Shown: positions 16,463 to 26,050, counted from the stretch's first letter. The stretch is 64,000 nt of DNA from Oscillatoriales cyanobacterium (GCA_011390955.1 JAABRM010000037.1:1-64000); one strand, 5' to 3'. The notes: generated by a model not told the origin, from the letters alone. Program-made: numbers and translations.

Positions 16463-19177
16463 TTAGGTAATCATTTCATTCACCGGGAAACGGTCAATTA
16501 ACCCCATTGCACGACGAGCATTATCTCGCAAACTACTAGACAGGTGGGGGACATGGGGAATTTGGGATAAGAAATCCAAAGTTCGCCGTAAAATGCGGAC
16601 AATATCTCCTTCATCCAAACTGGTATGAGCATAAAGCTCAGACCATTCCACCCCTAAAGCCCACTGTTCCACCAAAGCCACCAAGTCCCGTTCTAGCCAT
16701 ACGGGTAGCGCCACCCCATGCCGTCGCTGGACTTTAAACAGGTTGCGGCGGCAGTTTTGTTGCAGCAGATTTAAAGTGGTTTCTACTTCGGAGGAAAGCT
16801 CATATTTTGTCCAACTATCTGGACGAGAAACCTCAGTGACTAAAGCGGCAGAAGCAGCGGCTAAGTGATGCGGGTCAAGGTTATCTAAAACGCCAGCATT
16901 TAAGGCTAATCCTAACCACAGTTCATTATCGCCGCGAATGGCCGCCGCACTTTCTCCCAAGGGGGTGACTTCATAGCCGATATTATCCTCGGTGTCATCT
17001 TCTTCTCGGTAAGTTGGCAGCAAGCATTCCATTTCCACCAAGATATCAATTAGTTTGATAAATTCTTGCCAGTTACAACCCAGGTCTTTCTGGAGTTCTG
17101 TTTCCTGACGCCGGATTTCTTTTTCTAGGTCTTGGACTCGGTTTTGACGTTTCAGTAAGGTACTCGGCGAACCGAATTTATTTAGAGGATGAGTGGATAA
17201 CTGGGCTTCTAAGGCGGCGATTCGTTGCTGTTGGGCATAGACTTCTGGGGCGACAACGGGTTCCGTCCGTTCCGTCCGCGCTAGGATTTGCGCCGCAATG
17301 GGGGCAGTATCATCATCTCCTTTTCTAGATTCACCGGGTTTGAGCATCATGGCGCTGGGAATGGATAAGTCGGATTCCTGATTCAACGTAATTTGTGCTT
17401 CATGTACCGCTACCACGTCAGCACTTGTGACCACATACCAGCGATTATCTTGACCTAGACAAATCAGATTCGGTGATTTTCCCGGACCGGGAAACCGATC
17501 GATCAATAAGGCGAGAATGGGATGTTTGGTGGTGACATGACGCCCTTTCAGACGGAGAAGAGTTCCCGGTTTTGCGCTTTGTAGGGCTAAAGCGGCGATC
17601 GCTCTTTGAGTTTCATCCGCTTGTTCTTCCAGGATTTTCAGCAACCTTTGCTCGACTTTCAAGCGTTCGCGTAACTTTTGATAGCCTTTGTAAACCTCCT
17701 CATCGATTTCCCCCACTTGGGATTTCAGTAATTGCAGTTGGGTTTTCAGCGCCTCGATGTCTGCCAATTCTGGTTTCGCCCGTTGAGACGCTAAATACTG
17801 ACCAAAGCTGGATTCGACTAATTCTTTGGCCACTTCCAGGGGATGAGTTTGCAGCAAGTTCAGCACCATGCCATAGCTGGGGGCAAACTGGCTGACCAAG
17901 GGATCCGCACCTTTGGTGGCTAAAATGGCGGCTTCTTTCGCCCCTTCAAACCGTGTTTGCAATGTCACCACATAACCTTGGGGGTCCATGCCTCGGCGAC
18001 CGGCCCGACCGGACATTTGCAGGAATTCTGAAGCGGTGAGTAGGCGATGACCTTCGTCAGTCCGCTTGGATAGACTGGAAATTAAGGTGGTGCGGGCGGG
18101 CATATTAATCCCGGCAGCCAGGGTTTCGGTGGCAAAGACCACTTTAATTAATCCCGCTTGAAAGAGTTCTTCCACCAGCCCTTTCCAGGCGGGTAAAATC
18201 CCCGCATGATGAGAAGCAACCCCGCGTAATAGGGGTGCTAACTGATGGGCTCGGTTGCCTTCAGGATTCCGCTCTAAAAAGTCTTCCACTCGTTCCCGTA
18301 ACTCACGGGCTTCCTCTGGGTTGACTAAGGTCAAATCGCCGATCGCTTCGACTGCGCGATCGCACCCTCTGCGGCTAAAGATAAAATAAATCGCCGGGAG
18401 CATATCCCGTTCCCAAAGTTGGGACAGGACAAACGGTAAGGACGGTTCTTGGCGGCGGATGCTACCGCTTCTGCCTCGGGGTTTTAGTTTCGGGTTGATT
18501 TTTGCCCGTTTGCCGTCGAGCAGAGGCACCAGACCTTTGGTGGTACAAAAATGAAATTGGAGGGGAACCGGGCGAAAATCTGAGTAAATCAGTTCCGTTG
18601 GCCCGTGGACTTGACAAATCCAATCCGTAAGCTGTTGGCTGTTCGCCACCGTCGCCGAAAGTGCCACCAGTTGGATTTCCGGGGGGCAATAGATGATGGA
18701 TTCTTCCCAAACCGTTCCCCGTTGGCGATCGTTCATGTAGTGGCACTCATCCAGCACCACCGCTTCCACCCCATCCAGGGAAGTGCCCACCGCGCCAATT
18801 TCCGTGCCATAGAGCATATTCCGAAAGATTTCGGTGGTCATCACCAAAATCGGCGCATCACGATTCACGGATAAATCGCCGGTTAAAAGTCCCACTTTCT
18901 CTGCACCAAACTGGTGGCGAAAATCCCGCAGTTTTTGGTTAGAAAGGGCTTTGAGGGGCGTAGTGTAAAAGACTCGCCCCCCTCTAGACAAGGCTCGGTG
19001 AATTACATATTCACCAATTAAGGTTTTCCCTGAACCTGTAGGGGCACAGACGACGACGGATTGACCGGCATTCAAAGCGGCGATCGCCTGTTGCTGGAAA
19101 TCATCTAGTTCAAAGGGAAATAGATTTTTGAGATTTTCTGACAAATTAAGGGGAACACTCACGCAATTCCAATTCAC
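16463..19177 (-). CDS. Ski2/Mtr4-like DEAD/DExH-box RNA helicase
   Basis: A 904-residue superfamily 2 helicase. Motif I is APTGSGKT (residues 45-52), motif II is LDECHYM (DExH variant, about 138), motif III is LSATVAN, motif VI is QMSGRAGRRGMD. The C-terminal third is helical with a DSHCT-like domain (ILRRTLDFLSQIP). Mtr4/Ski2 proteins unwind RNA for the exosome or related exonucleases; the cyanobacterial orthologue is assumed to act in RNA turnover or rRNA maturation. It is monocistronic. Confidence 0.9.
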   Translation of the reverse strand: MNWNCVSVPLNLSENLKNLFPFELDDFQQQAIAALNAGQSVVVCAPTGSGKTLIGEYVIHRALSRGGRVFYTTPLKALSNQKLRDFRHQFGAEKVGLLTGDLSVNRDAPILVMTTEIFRNMLYGTEIGAVGTSLDGVEAVVLDECHYMNDRQRGTVWEESIIYCPPEIQLVALSATVANSQQLTDWICQVHGPTELIYSDFRPVPLQFHFCTTKGLVPLLDGKRAKINPKLKPRGRSGSIRRQEPSLPFVLSQLWERDMLPAIYFIFSRRGCDRAVEAIGDLTLVNPEEARELRERVEDFLERNPEGNRAHQLAPLLRGVASHHAGILPAWKGLVEELFQAGLIKVVFATETLAAGINMPARTTLISSLSKRTDEGHRLLTASEFLQMSGRAGRRGMDPQGYVVTLQTRFEGAKEAAILATKGADPLVSQFAPSYGMVLNLLQTHPLEVAKELVESSFGQYLASQRAKPELADIEALKTQLQLLKSQVGEIDEEVYKGYQKLRERLKVEQRLLKILEEQADETQRAIAALALQSAKPGTLLRLKGRHVTTKHPILALLIDRFPGPGKSPNLICLGQDNRWYVVTSADVVAVHEAQITLNQESDLSIPSAMMLKPGESRKGDDDTAPIAAQILARTERTEPVVAPEVYAQQQRIAALEAQLSTHPLNKFGSPSTLLKRQNRVQDLEKEIRRQETELQKDLGCNWQEFIKLIDILVEMECLLPTYREEDDTEDNIGYEVTPLGESAAAIRGDNELWLGLALNAGVLDNLDPHHLAAASAALVTEVSRPDSWTKYELSSEVETTLNLLQQNCRRNLFKVQRRHGVALPVWLERDLVALVEQWALGVEWSELYAHTSLDEGDIVRILRRTLDFLSQIPHVPHLSSSLRDNARRAMGLIDRFPVNEMIT

Positions 19178-19794
19178 TTTAATCGGTATTTAATATTCAC
19201 AGGATTGACCGACGCCCCAACTCGGATCCAGCACAGCAGGGCAAGCCCCTACCTAAGTTCAGGTATAGATCAACTAACCTGTACTTGGGTCTTGATTGGA
19301 GTTGTGGTCAAAGAAAAAACCTTAGACTACACAATCCAAAACTGCCTCCAGGATTTACAGTTTTCCCGAAGGGCGCACCCTCGATCGCGAAAAAGCTTTT
19401 TTCGGGGTGGTTGGGGGGCGATCGCTGCTGCCGAAGTTATCCCAGGTATAGGGCAATGAGTCATTAATCTTTAGTCTAGTATGTTCTTTCCGATCCTAAA
19501 TTGTAATCCGTGGCGACAGGAGGGGAGGGTGGGAAGTTGGGCAATTATCGGGAGAACGAGAAGTTGCCCCTCCCCTTCACAGAGGCAAAAAAAGTCCTGG
19601 CGATCGCACCCGTAGGGGTCAACCACCGGCAAAGGTCTGACAAAAAGGTCTCACAAAATTGTCAAAAACCCCCCTGTTTGAGGGGGGTTGGGGAGATATT
19701 TCTTTAGCGATGCACTCTGGTCTATTAAAACGAAATCAACATCAACCAGCGATTCATTTATAACCGGGCTAAGAATTTTCCCAAAACGACAAAA
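19178..19794. repeat. Intergenic region with a G-rich MITE copy
   Basis: About 617 bases between two minus-strand genes. A MITE-family copy spans about 19646-19728: GGTCTCACAAAATTGTC, then CCCCCCTGTTTGAGGGGGG and GCACTCTGGTCTATTA at the right end. The rest has short open frames without family resemblance. No RNA is visible. Confidence 0.55.
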
Positions 19795-20544
19795 CTACAT
19801 TTTTCTTGCCCAGGCTGTTCCCGTAAACAAGAAGACAAATAAAGCCCCAGAAACCAAAGCGCCAATGTTCCATTTTATGGAATTTTTAAATAAACTGATT
19901 TGGCGATTTGATTTAGCCTCCTGAGCTTGGGTTTGCATCGTCGTTTCTGCCTGACTAATCACCTCAGAGACTTGTTTTTTAATCTCATCAATTTGTTGAG
20001 AATCCGTAATATTCGGCGCACGACCTTGGGTGTCTAAACGGCTAATCAAATCCTGCATTTCCGCTGGAGTGCTTGCCTTAGCCAGTAGATCTTTCACTTG
20101 GGCAATTTGTTCTGTCCGCTGCTTCATTTCCGTATCAATCTGAGCATTGCTGCGGTTATTCAACCGCACAGTATTGATAATTCCCAAGGGGGCTAACAAA
20201 AAAAAGATCGCCGCGAATAGCACGGTTAACCAGGACAACAACTTAACCAGGGGAATTTCCCACTTTTTCCGACCCAGTTTTTCCCCGTAAAATACCAAAA
20301 CCATCCCAATCAAAGGCACAGGAACTCTTTCCACTAATTGCCCAATGGTTTGAAATTCCCACCCCGGATTTAAGAAATCCGGGGGAATGAAAATAGAGAT
20401 GGTATCGAAGAAGGAGAAAATTAATAAACCATAGCCAATCCAGCGAAACAGCGTTGCTGACCTTAATAAGCTAAAACCAAACTGGCGAATATCTTCTACC
20501 GACTCTTGTAATTGATTGATGTTTGAGTCACTCATATTTGTCAC
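19795..20544 (-). CDS. hpsJ: HpsJ-family membrane protein
   Basis: A 249-residue protein with about three N-terminal transmembrane helices (about residues 30-55, 70-90 and 105-130), a helical soluble section rich in Gln/Asp/Lys (about 135-215) with coiled-coil character (IDEIKKQVSEVISQAETTM), and a final transmembrane helix (about 222-243). This matches the HpsJ family, linked genetically in Nostoc to hormogonium polysaccharide secretion and gliding. It follows the exosortase genes on the same strand by 52 bases, consistent with the usual pairing. A second Met at residue 4 is an equally good start. Confidence 0.8.
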   Translation of the reverse strand: MTNMSDSNINQLQESVEDIRQFGFSLLRSATLFRWIGYGLLIFSFFDTISIFIPPDFLNPGWEFQTIGQLVERVPVPLIGMVLVFYGEKLGRKKWEIPLVKLLSWLTVLFAAIFFLLAPLGIINTVRLNNRSNAQIDTEMKQRTEQIAQVKDLLAKASTPAEMQDLISRLDTQGRAPNITDSQQIDEIKKQVSEVISQAETTMQTQAQEAKSNRQISLFKNSIKWNIGALVSGALFVFLFTGTAWARKM

Positions 20545-20596
20545 TATATTGTTTACAGGTAGATTGTGATTTTTCAGGATTTCCTAAGCTGAGATT

Positions 20597-20797
20597 CTAG
20601 CATTTTATAGCCAAAAAATTGGAAAAAACTAAGTAGCTTTTTAGGGGTGGTAGATAAAGGGCTCCGGGGGTTTCCTCTTCTTTTTTTGGCGGTTCGATTT
20701 CCGGAGCGAGTAAGATTTCGATCGCCACCACCAAGATGCCAGCCAGTATTATCGCCAAAAAGGGAATGCGTAAGTTATTCAAAATACTACTCCCCAT
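20597..20797 (-). CDS. Short exosortase-operon membrane protein, probably truncated
   Basis: Only 66 residues: an N-terminal transmembrane helix (about residues 9-30, IPFLAIILAGILVVAIEILL) and a short Pro/Glu-rich tail. It starts with ATG overlapping the exosortase TAA (TAATG), so it is translationally coupled. In other cyanobacteria this position is held by an exosortase-system-associated protein of about 200 residues or more; only its anchor seems to remain here. It could alternatively be a genuinely small protein. The 52 bases between it and hpsJ cannot hold the missing part. Confidence 0.55.
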   Translation of the reverse strand: MGSSILNNLRIPFLAIILAGILVVAIEILLAPEIEPPKKEEETPGALYLPPLKSYLVFSNFLAIKC

Positions 20798-21696
20798 TAT
20801 GACTCTACCGGATCCTGTGGCTTAAGTTCATCCTGTTTCAGGAGTAACATATAGAACAGCCCGAAAATCCCGACCGCAATCATACCAAAGATCAGGGAAC
20901 CATCTCCTTCATGCCAGTAATCAAAAGAATCTGGTTTTGAGGAAGCGGCCAAAATTGCCATCAGGGCAACCCGAACCGCATTGACGATAAATCCAGTGGT
21001 TAAGGCAAAGCTGAGGATCAAAAGTTTATGAAGCCTTTGATTAAATCGTTCCAAAGGAAACATGATTAAACAAATCACCGATAGTCCCAACAGATAAGTC
21101 ATGGATTCCATCCCTGAACAGCCACCATAGACTTTGATCGACCCCCCCGGTAAATAAATGAAAACATCTTCTAAGATCAGTTCATGGCCAGTGTACCACA
21201 GCATAAAAGCGGATATTTTGGCCGTAAATGGCGAGATGTCAATTTTGAGCAAATCATTAATAATGACCCCAGGAATTCCCAAAAAAGCTAAAATAATTAG
21301 CGCTGATTTGTACTGTTTTAAGCCTTTGATGCCTGATGCGATTAAGGCAACCCCAAGCCCTGAGACAAATGGCATCAGACGCAACAGTGGATCGTAGGTA
21401 TCTAATTGACCGGAAAGTTTGGCGGGCATTGGCAGGATTGTGAATAAAAAGAAACCAATCAGTAGAGCGCCAATAAAACTGCCAATTCGATCGCTTTTCA
21501 GATTTAACTCTTGACGTTTTTCCCAAATCAGCGATCCCACAGGTAGCCAAAATAAAACACTCATGCCTAAGTGGGCTTGATCGTCGATTTTCCAAAGGAT
21601 TGCTAAGTTAACGATCGCTAATCCAATCGCGATCGCGCCTAACCAAGCGGATGGCTCTTTCAGCATTTGAACTGGATCGAGTTCGCTCTTATTCAT
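20797..21696 (-). CDS. Cyanoexosortase (probably type B)
   Basis: A 299-residue polytopic membrane transpeptidase of the exosortase/archaeosortase family, expected to cleave and anchor PEP-CTERM-type surface proteins. Catalytic residues are all present: Cys193 in YGGCSGMESM, Arg242 in NAVRVALMA and His262 in YWHEGDGSLIF. About eight hydrophobic helices are visible. First gene of a tight unit: exosortase, truncated associated protein, hpsJ. Type A and B cannot be separated by eye with certainty; the hpsJ context favours type B. Confidence 0.88.
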   Translation of the reverse strand: MNKSELDPVQMLKEPSAWLGAIAIGLAIVNLAILWKIDDQAHLGMSVLFWLPVGSLIWEKRQELNLKSDRIGSFIGALLIGFFLFTILPMPAKLSGQLDTYDPLLRLMPFVSGLGVALIASGIKGLKQYKSALIILAFLGIPGVIINDLLKIDISPFTAKISAFMLWYTGHELILEDVFIYLPGGSIKVYGGCSGMESMTYLLGLSVICLIMFPLERFNQRLHKLLILSFALTTGFIVNAVRVALMAILAASSKPDSFDYWHEGDGSLIFGMIAVGIFGLFYMLLLKQDELKPQDPVES

Positions 21697-22009
21697 TAAG
21701 ACCTCCTATTTTATATTTGACTCAATCAATTTATTTCTAGAAAAATTCCAGATATAAAGTTTTTATGCACCCATATTTGGTAATTATTTGTGAATTATTG
21801 TCTGCCTAACATTAAGTCAAAGCCCTAAAATATAATCAATCAATTAATTTGGCATATTTATTGATTTTTCTAGTTTTTTTAACTCTGGCTTTTCCTTCAC
21901 TAATATAACAGTTAGCATCGGTGATTCGTCAAGGAATTATCGCGGATCTTCATCATATCTTTAAAAACTGAATTTCCTGGCGGTTGGGAAAGCATCTGGG
22001 AAAGCATCT
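21697..22009. other. Intergenic region between exosortase and CHAT-cyclase genes
   Basis: AT-rich region that should carry the exosortase operon promoter. I see no repeat family member, RNA or open frame here. Confidence 0.4.
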
Positions 22010-24460
22010 CTAAGGATTAATTTGATACAAGCGCACGGGGTCGGGAATTCCCTTGAGTTGCTGCGCTCCGATATAGGTGACATGGATCGATAAATGATTT
22101 TTAATCACTTCATAGACCGTATCAGAAATACAAATGCCCCCTGGATTGGCTTGACTTTGCAGACGGGCGGCTAGATTCACTCCAGCCCCAAAAACATCAT
22201 CGCCACTGAAAAATACATCACCGAGATGAACCCCAATCCGATGTTCTAACACTAAATCGGGCGGTAAACTTGCCGCATTTTTCCTCAAGGTTTTTTGGAT
22301 TTGTTGAGAACAAGCCACCGCTTTGACGGCGCTGTCAAAGTAAATTAACCAGCCATCGCCGGTTGATTTGAGGACTCGTCCACCATATCGCTGACAAATT
22401 TCTCGAATTAAGTCAAAGTCTCGCTTCAATAATTCGAGCATTTGCTGTTGGTTGGCGACCATGTGAGCGGTGGAGTTGACCACATCGGTAAAAACGATCG
22501 CCGCTAAGGTACTGTTTTCTTCCAGCGACCCTAGAGAAAAAGGGGCGGCCAGAGGCATATTCTCAGGGATTGCTGACATTTGATTTGGGCTGGAAACCGG
22601 ATCCCGTGGGCGAGTTTTTTCCGGGATGTTCCCTGATGGGATGCTGCCGAAACCCCCTGGGAGGCGATCGCTGAAATATTGGCGGTATAGTTCCCCCAAA
22701 GGCATCACCGCATTGCCTTGAAATTTGACTAAGCCCATACTGCGTAATTTAAACGCTTCCGCAGCATTAATCTCGATCGCCCGATCGCATCCCATCACCT
22801 GTTTAGTCGCCGCGACTAAATCTGGATCCTGTTCTAAGTTTAATAAATGACGGCGTAAATGGTCATAGTAGGGGCCAGCTTCCGTGGGGGCAATTTGGAG
22901 AAATTCCCCTAAAGTCATGCGTCCTTTGGCAATTTGATAAAGGGCAACCCTGACTAGATAAGGATGTCCCCCCACCATTGTCATCAAATCCTGAATTTGA
23001 CTGTCAGACCAATTCAGTTGGTGACGCTGCACTAAATCTGTTACTTGTGCGGGGGTCAGTTCGGGCAAAGAAATCGGTAATCCCACATTAAACGGAGATT
23101 GATTAATATTCAGGGGGATATACACTTCTTTAGAATGGGCGATCGCCAAGCGTAAATTTTTCCACAGTGCCTCATTTTTGCCTCGTTCATGCCAAGCTCG
23201 CAGTAAGCCAAAAAAATCCGTGGCAATTTCTGGATGTTGAAAAATCCGATCCACTTCATCCAAACCCAATACCAATGGCTCGGAAATTTCTGCTAATATA
23301 TATTTTTGAAAGTATTTCGTGCATTTATTTTTACTTCCCAGGGGGCCTTTCCAATAATCATCAAGGCGATCGGCTAAATTTAATTCTTCGCTAATACTGA
23401 CACAAAACCACTGTAAAAATCGATCTAAACTCGCCAGAAATTCACCATCAGCAGATTGAAAATTTAACCCAACCGTTTGATATCCTTCCTGCTGAACTTG
23501 ATGTAATATCCGAGATATTAAAGAACTTTTGCCCATTTGTCGTGGGGCTTTGATGCGGATTAATGCGCCCGGTTTGCGAATTGTCTCGTAACATTCCTGT
23601 TCAATGGGCGGACGCTCTATATAAAATAAAGAATCTAAGGGAACCGGACCTTCTGGTTGTTCTAATTCCAGCGGCTTTGCTAATAAAAGATTGTCGGAAA
23701 AGTTGACTGGTTGATATCTCTTATGATGCGCGGCATAGTTCCTGGGTGCATCCAGATTTGGTTCAGTGGTTTTATGTAGTTTGCGCGAAACTTCTTCTAC
23801 CTTTTTTGCCGGTTCTTGGGGCTTAATTTCGGCGGAAAAATCAACTATTGGCTCAGAGGAGTCGCCTTTTTGCTTGAGAACTGGGGTTAAAGATTCGGGA
23901 ATGCCTTCTAAGGCGATCGCACTACAGCCAAATTCATAAGCATCTTCAATGGATCGGCCAGCGGCGATCGCATCATAAAACCCCACCGCAAATTTAATCG
24001 CTGCGCGATCGCCAATTTCTCGACTCATGCCAATCACATAATCAATATATTGACCAATTGCTGCCGCCTGTACTTCAGAATAGCAGGCATTCAGCAACAC
24101 ACATTTTACTTGGGTTTCAAATAATTTAAACAGTCTTGCCAATGCCACAGCACTGACTAACTTAACTTCTGATGCGTCATCCAGCAAGGCCAAACCCTCA
24201 GTCCCAGTCCCATGTCCAGAAAAATGGACAATTTGCGGCTCATAATCCAACAAAGCACGGCGCAGATCGTCAGGACGCACAGCCGTCCGAGAGATAATCT
24301 GGAACTGCTGGCAACGTTTGGATCGGGCCAACCCAGCTTGAATTTCCCGGACTTCCTCATCCAAGCGGAGTTTTTCCGTATTTTTGGGATTAGCAGCCAG
24401 TATCAGGATTTTTTTGAGAGAATCACGGCTCATAAACTTTGCTTCCCAGCGCGATCGCAT
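22010..24460 (-). CDS. CHAT protease-like / AAA-type ATPase / class III nucleotide cyclase fusion
   Basis: An 816-residue soluble protein with three modules. Residues about 15-190 form a CHAT caspase-like domain with the His-Cys dyad His83 (HFSGHG) and Cys126 (LLNACYS). Residues about 270-600 form a STAND-like ATPase (AAA_35 type) with Walker A PRQMGKSS (Lys311), Walker B LVLGLDEVD (Asp401) and the GGHPYLVR motif. Residues about 650-815 are a class III cyclase: metal ligands Asp659 (FTDVVNST) and Asp702 (GDGW), Lys698 and Asp755 expected to select adenine, and Asn762/Arg766 (VNLAARL) for catalysis. All catalytic residues are present, so cAMP synthesis is likely. ATG at residue 10 (24433) is an alternative start. 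It is a lone gene. Confidence 0.9.
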   Translation of the reverse strand: MRSRWEAKFMSRDSLKKILILAANPKNTEKLRLDEEVREIQAGLARSKRCQQFQIISRTAVRPDDLRRALLDYEPQIVHFSGHGTGTEGLALLDDASEVKLVSAVALARLFKLFETQVKCVLLNACYSEVQAAAIGQYIDYVIGMSREIGDRAAIKFAVGFYDAIAAGRSIEDAYEFGCSAIALEGIPESLTPVLKQKGDSSEPIVDFSAEIKPQEPAKKVEEVSRKLHKTTEPNLDAPRNYAAHHKRYQPVNFSDNLLLAKPLELEQPEGPVPLDSLFYIERPPIEQECYETIRKPGALIRIKAPRQMGKSSLISRILHQVQQEGYQTVGLNFQSADGEFLASLDRFLQWFCVSISEELNLADRLDDYWKGPLGSKNKCTKYFQKYILAEISEPLVLGLDEVDRIFQHPEIATDFFGLLRAWHERGKNEALWKNLRLAIAHSKEVYIPLNINQSPFNVGLPISLPELTPAQVTDLVQRHQLNWSDSQIQDLMTMVGGHPYLVRVALYQIAKGRMTLGEFLQIAPTEAGPYYDHLRRHLLNLEQDPDLVAATKQVMGCDRAIEINAAEAFKLRSMGLVKFQGNAVMPLGELYRQYFSDRLPGGFGSIPSGNIPEKTRPRDPVSSPNQMSAIPENMPLAAPFSLGSLEENSTLAAIVFTDVVNSTAHMVANQQQMLELLKRDFDLIREICQRYGGRVLKSTGDGWLIYFDSAVKAVACSQQIQKTLRKNAASLPPDLVLEHRIGVHLGDVFFSGDDVFGAGVNLAARLQSQANPGGICISDTVYEVIKNHLSIHVTYIGAQQLKGIPDPVRLYQINP

Positions 24461-24544
24461 GGCGAGAGTCTCTTCTAATCATAAACAGTCAGCCGGAATC
24501 GGCGAGGGAATGTGACAACATTTTTACAATTGGCCGATCGCCTA

Positions 24545-24596
24545 CCAGGATAGACCTATCAGGATAGACCTATCAGGATAGACCTACCAGGATATC
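24545..24596. repeat. 14-bp tandem repeat
   Basis: CAGGATAGACCTAT is repeated nearly four times (the last copies vary by one base) in the region upstream of the CHAT-cyclase gene. It may be a regulatory iteron or a simple expansion; function is unknown. Confidence 0.75.
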
Positions 24597-24622
24597 AATG
24601 AGTTTAGTCTAACTTTTCCGAT

Positions 24623-24847
24623 TTAGTCAGGCAGTTCCAGGCGATCGCACTGTCCCCAATTAACCCTTAAACATAACAAAAATTGCTCCTGTAGATCCGC
24701 CAACCATAATCCCCCATCCCCCGACTCGATTTTCATCCAGAAACCATGATATTCATGAAAATTTTCTGGGTCAAAAATTAACAAAAAAGCTTGATTTCGT
24801 AGCCAATACCACAAAAAATCTGGTTTTTTTTGCCAAAATGATGCCAA
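24623..24847 (-). CDS. Small hypothetical protein (weak)
   Basis: A 74-codon frame rich in Trp and Phe (FLWYWLRNQAFLLIFD, HEYHGFWMKI). It uses a TTG start and has no clear ribosome-binding site. The composition looks protein-like but no family is recognised. It may be spurious. Confidence 0.35.
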   Translation of the reverse strand: MASFWQKKPDFLWYWLRNQAFLLIFDPENFHEYHGFWMKIESGDGGLWLADLQEQFLLCLRVNWGQCDRLELPD

Positions 24848-24917
24848 TTACCCCAGAGTCACTCCTGAAATTTACCGGATTTACCACTGACCTATCAGTG
24901 ATTAGGGAATTAGATTA

Positions 24918-25175
24918 GTGAATTATTTCCAAATCGCCAAAAATATCCGACAAAATTACCATGAAATTACCATGAATAATTTACAACGCGGTCAAATGAC
25001 TTGGAAATCAGAGGGAACAATTAACCGAGTTTTATATTTACGGGGCACCCCTCACGAACCCTGGCGACATTACCAAGAATTTCCTCAATATGCTAAACCG
25101 GATTCAGGGGAAAAGAATCCAGGATATGCTACATTTCTCTGCTTACTCAGAGCGGGCTGGAAGCTGATTAATTAA
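24918..25175 (+). CDS. Small hypothetical protein
   Basis: An 85-codon frame from a GTG start; ATG 24972 (MNNLQRGQMTWKSEGT) is a likelier start, giving 67 residues. The sequence GTINRVLYLRGTPHEPWRHY looks like folded protein. No domain is recognised. It is divergent from the preceding weak frame and is not in an operon. Confidence 0.45.
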   Translation: MNYFQIAKNIRQNYHEITMNNLQRGQMTWKSEGTINRVLYLRGTPHEPWRHYQEFPQYAKPDSGEKNPGYATFLCLLRAGWKLIN

Positions 25176-25272
25176 GGTTTATTGCCGCTGCGATAAAATT
25201 ACCCAACTTCAACCAAAACCCTGCCAAATCCCAAAGTTATCCCCCCTAGGGGCAACCCTAGGGTCAATGATT

Positions 25273-25367
25273 CAATAGACAATTCTGGCTTTCCCAGGCT
25301 AAAAAGCCCCCCTTAAAAAGGGGGGTTGGGGGGACGGGTCCGTTATGAAAGCCAGAATTGTCTATTG
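25273..25367. repeat. MITE with perfect 21-bp terminal inverted repeats
   Basis: CAATAGACAATTCTGGCTTT (25273 on) and its exact inverse near 25347-25367 enclose AAAAAGCCCCCCTTAAAAAG and TTGGGGGGACGG. Total length is 95 bp. It is the best preserved member of the G-rich MITE family in the window. The rest of the 25176-25543 gap holds only a short frame overlapping the next gene. Confidence 0.88.
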
Positions 25368-25543
25368 GTTAATTAAAATCTCGCGATCGCGCTTGTATTC
25401 CGGGAGGCGATCGGATCTGCCGGGAAAAAAATCGAGGAATTTGCGCCGCGAACGGTCATTATGGTCTGAGATTCGTCATAATAGGACAAAGAGTCTGGGA
25501 ACATCATTCCTAACCACTCTGAAAGGGAGTAACTTAAAACATA

Positions 25544-26050
25544 ATGGCACGCAAATATCGCTCGGAATACGGATCGTCATCCTCGAATTCTATGTTTAAC
25601 TATGCATCTCTGGGCATCTTAGCTGGGGTGTTTATTTTGGGCATTGGCATTGGCATTGCTTTTAGTTCCACGGCAAATTTTAATAGCGAAAATGTCGCCT
25701 CTCGTGAGTTCATTGACCGAAATGCCCCGAACCCAGAACTTTGCATCCAGTATGGCGCCAGCGCGGTGGTCATGGATACGCGGGTGTTTGTGACTTACAA
25801 TCCTTTCCATGTTTATGTATCTCAACCGAAAATGGAACCGGGTTGCGTGTTGCGGACTAATAACTGGACGATTTTGGAACAAAGAAATTTAGTTCGCCCA
25901 GATCAGGTCAGAAATTGTAAGAATCGCATGAATACTTTTGGTTACACTGGGGATCTAAATCAGACGCCTACGATTAATTGTGTTTATCAGAATGATGATA
26001 ATGAGAATTTGTTTAAGAACCAATTAAGTATGATACCTTCCGGCGATTAG
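25544..26050 (+). CDS. DUF3172 membrane-anchored protein
   Basis: A 168-residue protein with a basic Ser-rich N-terminus (MARKYRSEYGSSSS), one transmembrane helix (about residues 20-42, LGILAGVFILGIGIGIAFS) and a soluble domain with ASREFIDRNAPNPELCIQYG, VVMDTRVFVTYNPF and four cysteines (CIQYG, GCVLRTNNW, RNCKNRM, INCVYQ). This is DUF3172, a cyanobacterial/plastid family of unknown function. AGGGAG 13 bases upstream of ATG is a good ribosome-binding site. Confidence 0.88.
   Translation: MARKYRSEYGSSSSNSMFNYASLGILAGVFILGIGIGIAFSSTANFNSENVASREFIDRNAPNPELCIQYGASAVVMDTRVFVTYNPFHVYVSQPKMEPGCVLRTNNWTILEQRNLVRPDQVRNCKNRMNTFGYTGDLNQTPTINCVYQNDDNENLFKNQLSMIPSGD

Noticed and set aside
25345-25599. 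Plus-strand 84-codon frame overlapping the DUF3172 start
   Set aside because: It begins inside a MITE terminal repeat, overlaps a well-supported gene by 56 bases in another frame and has no family resemblance.
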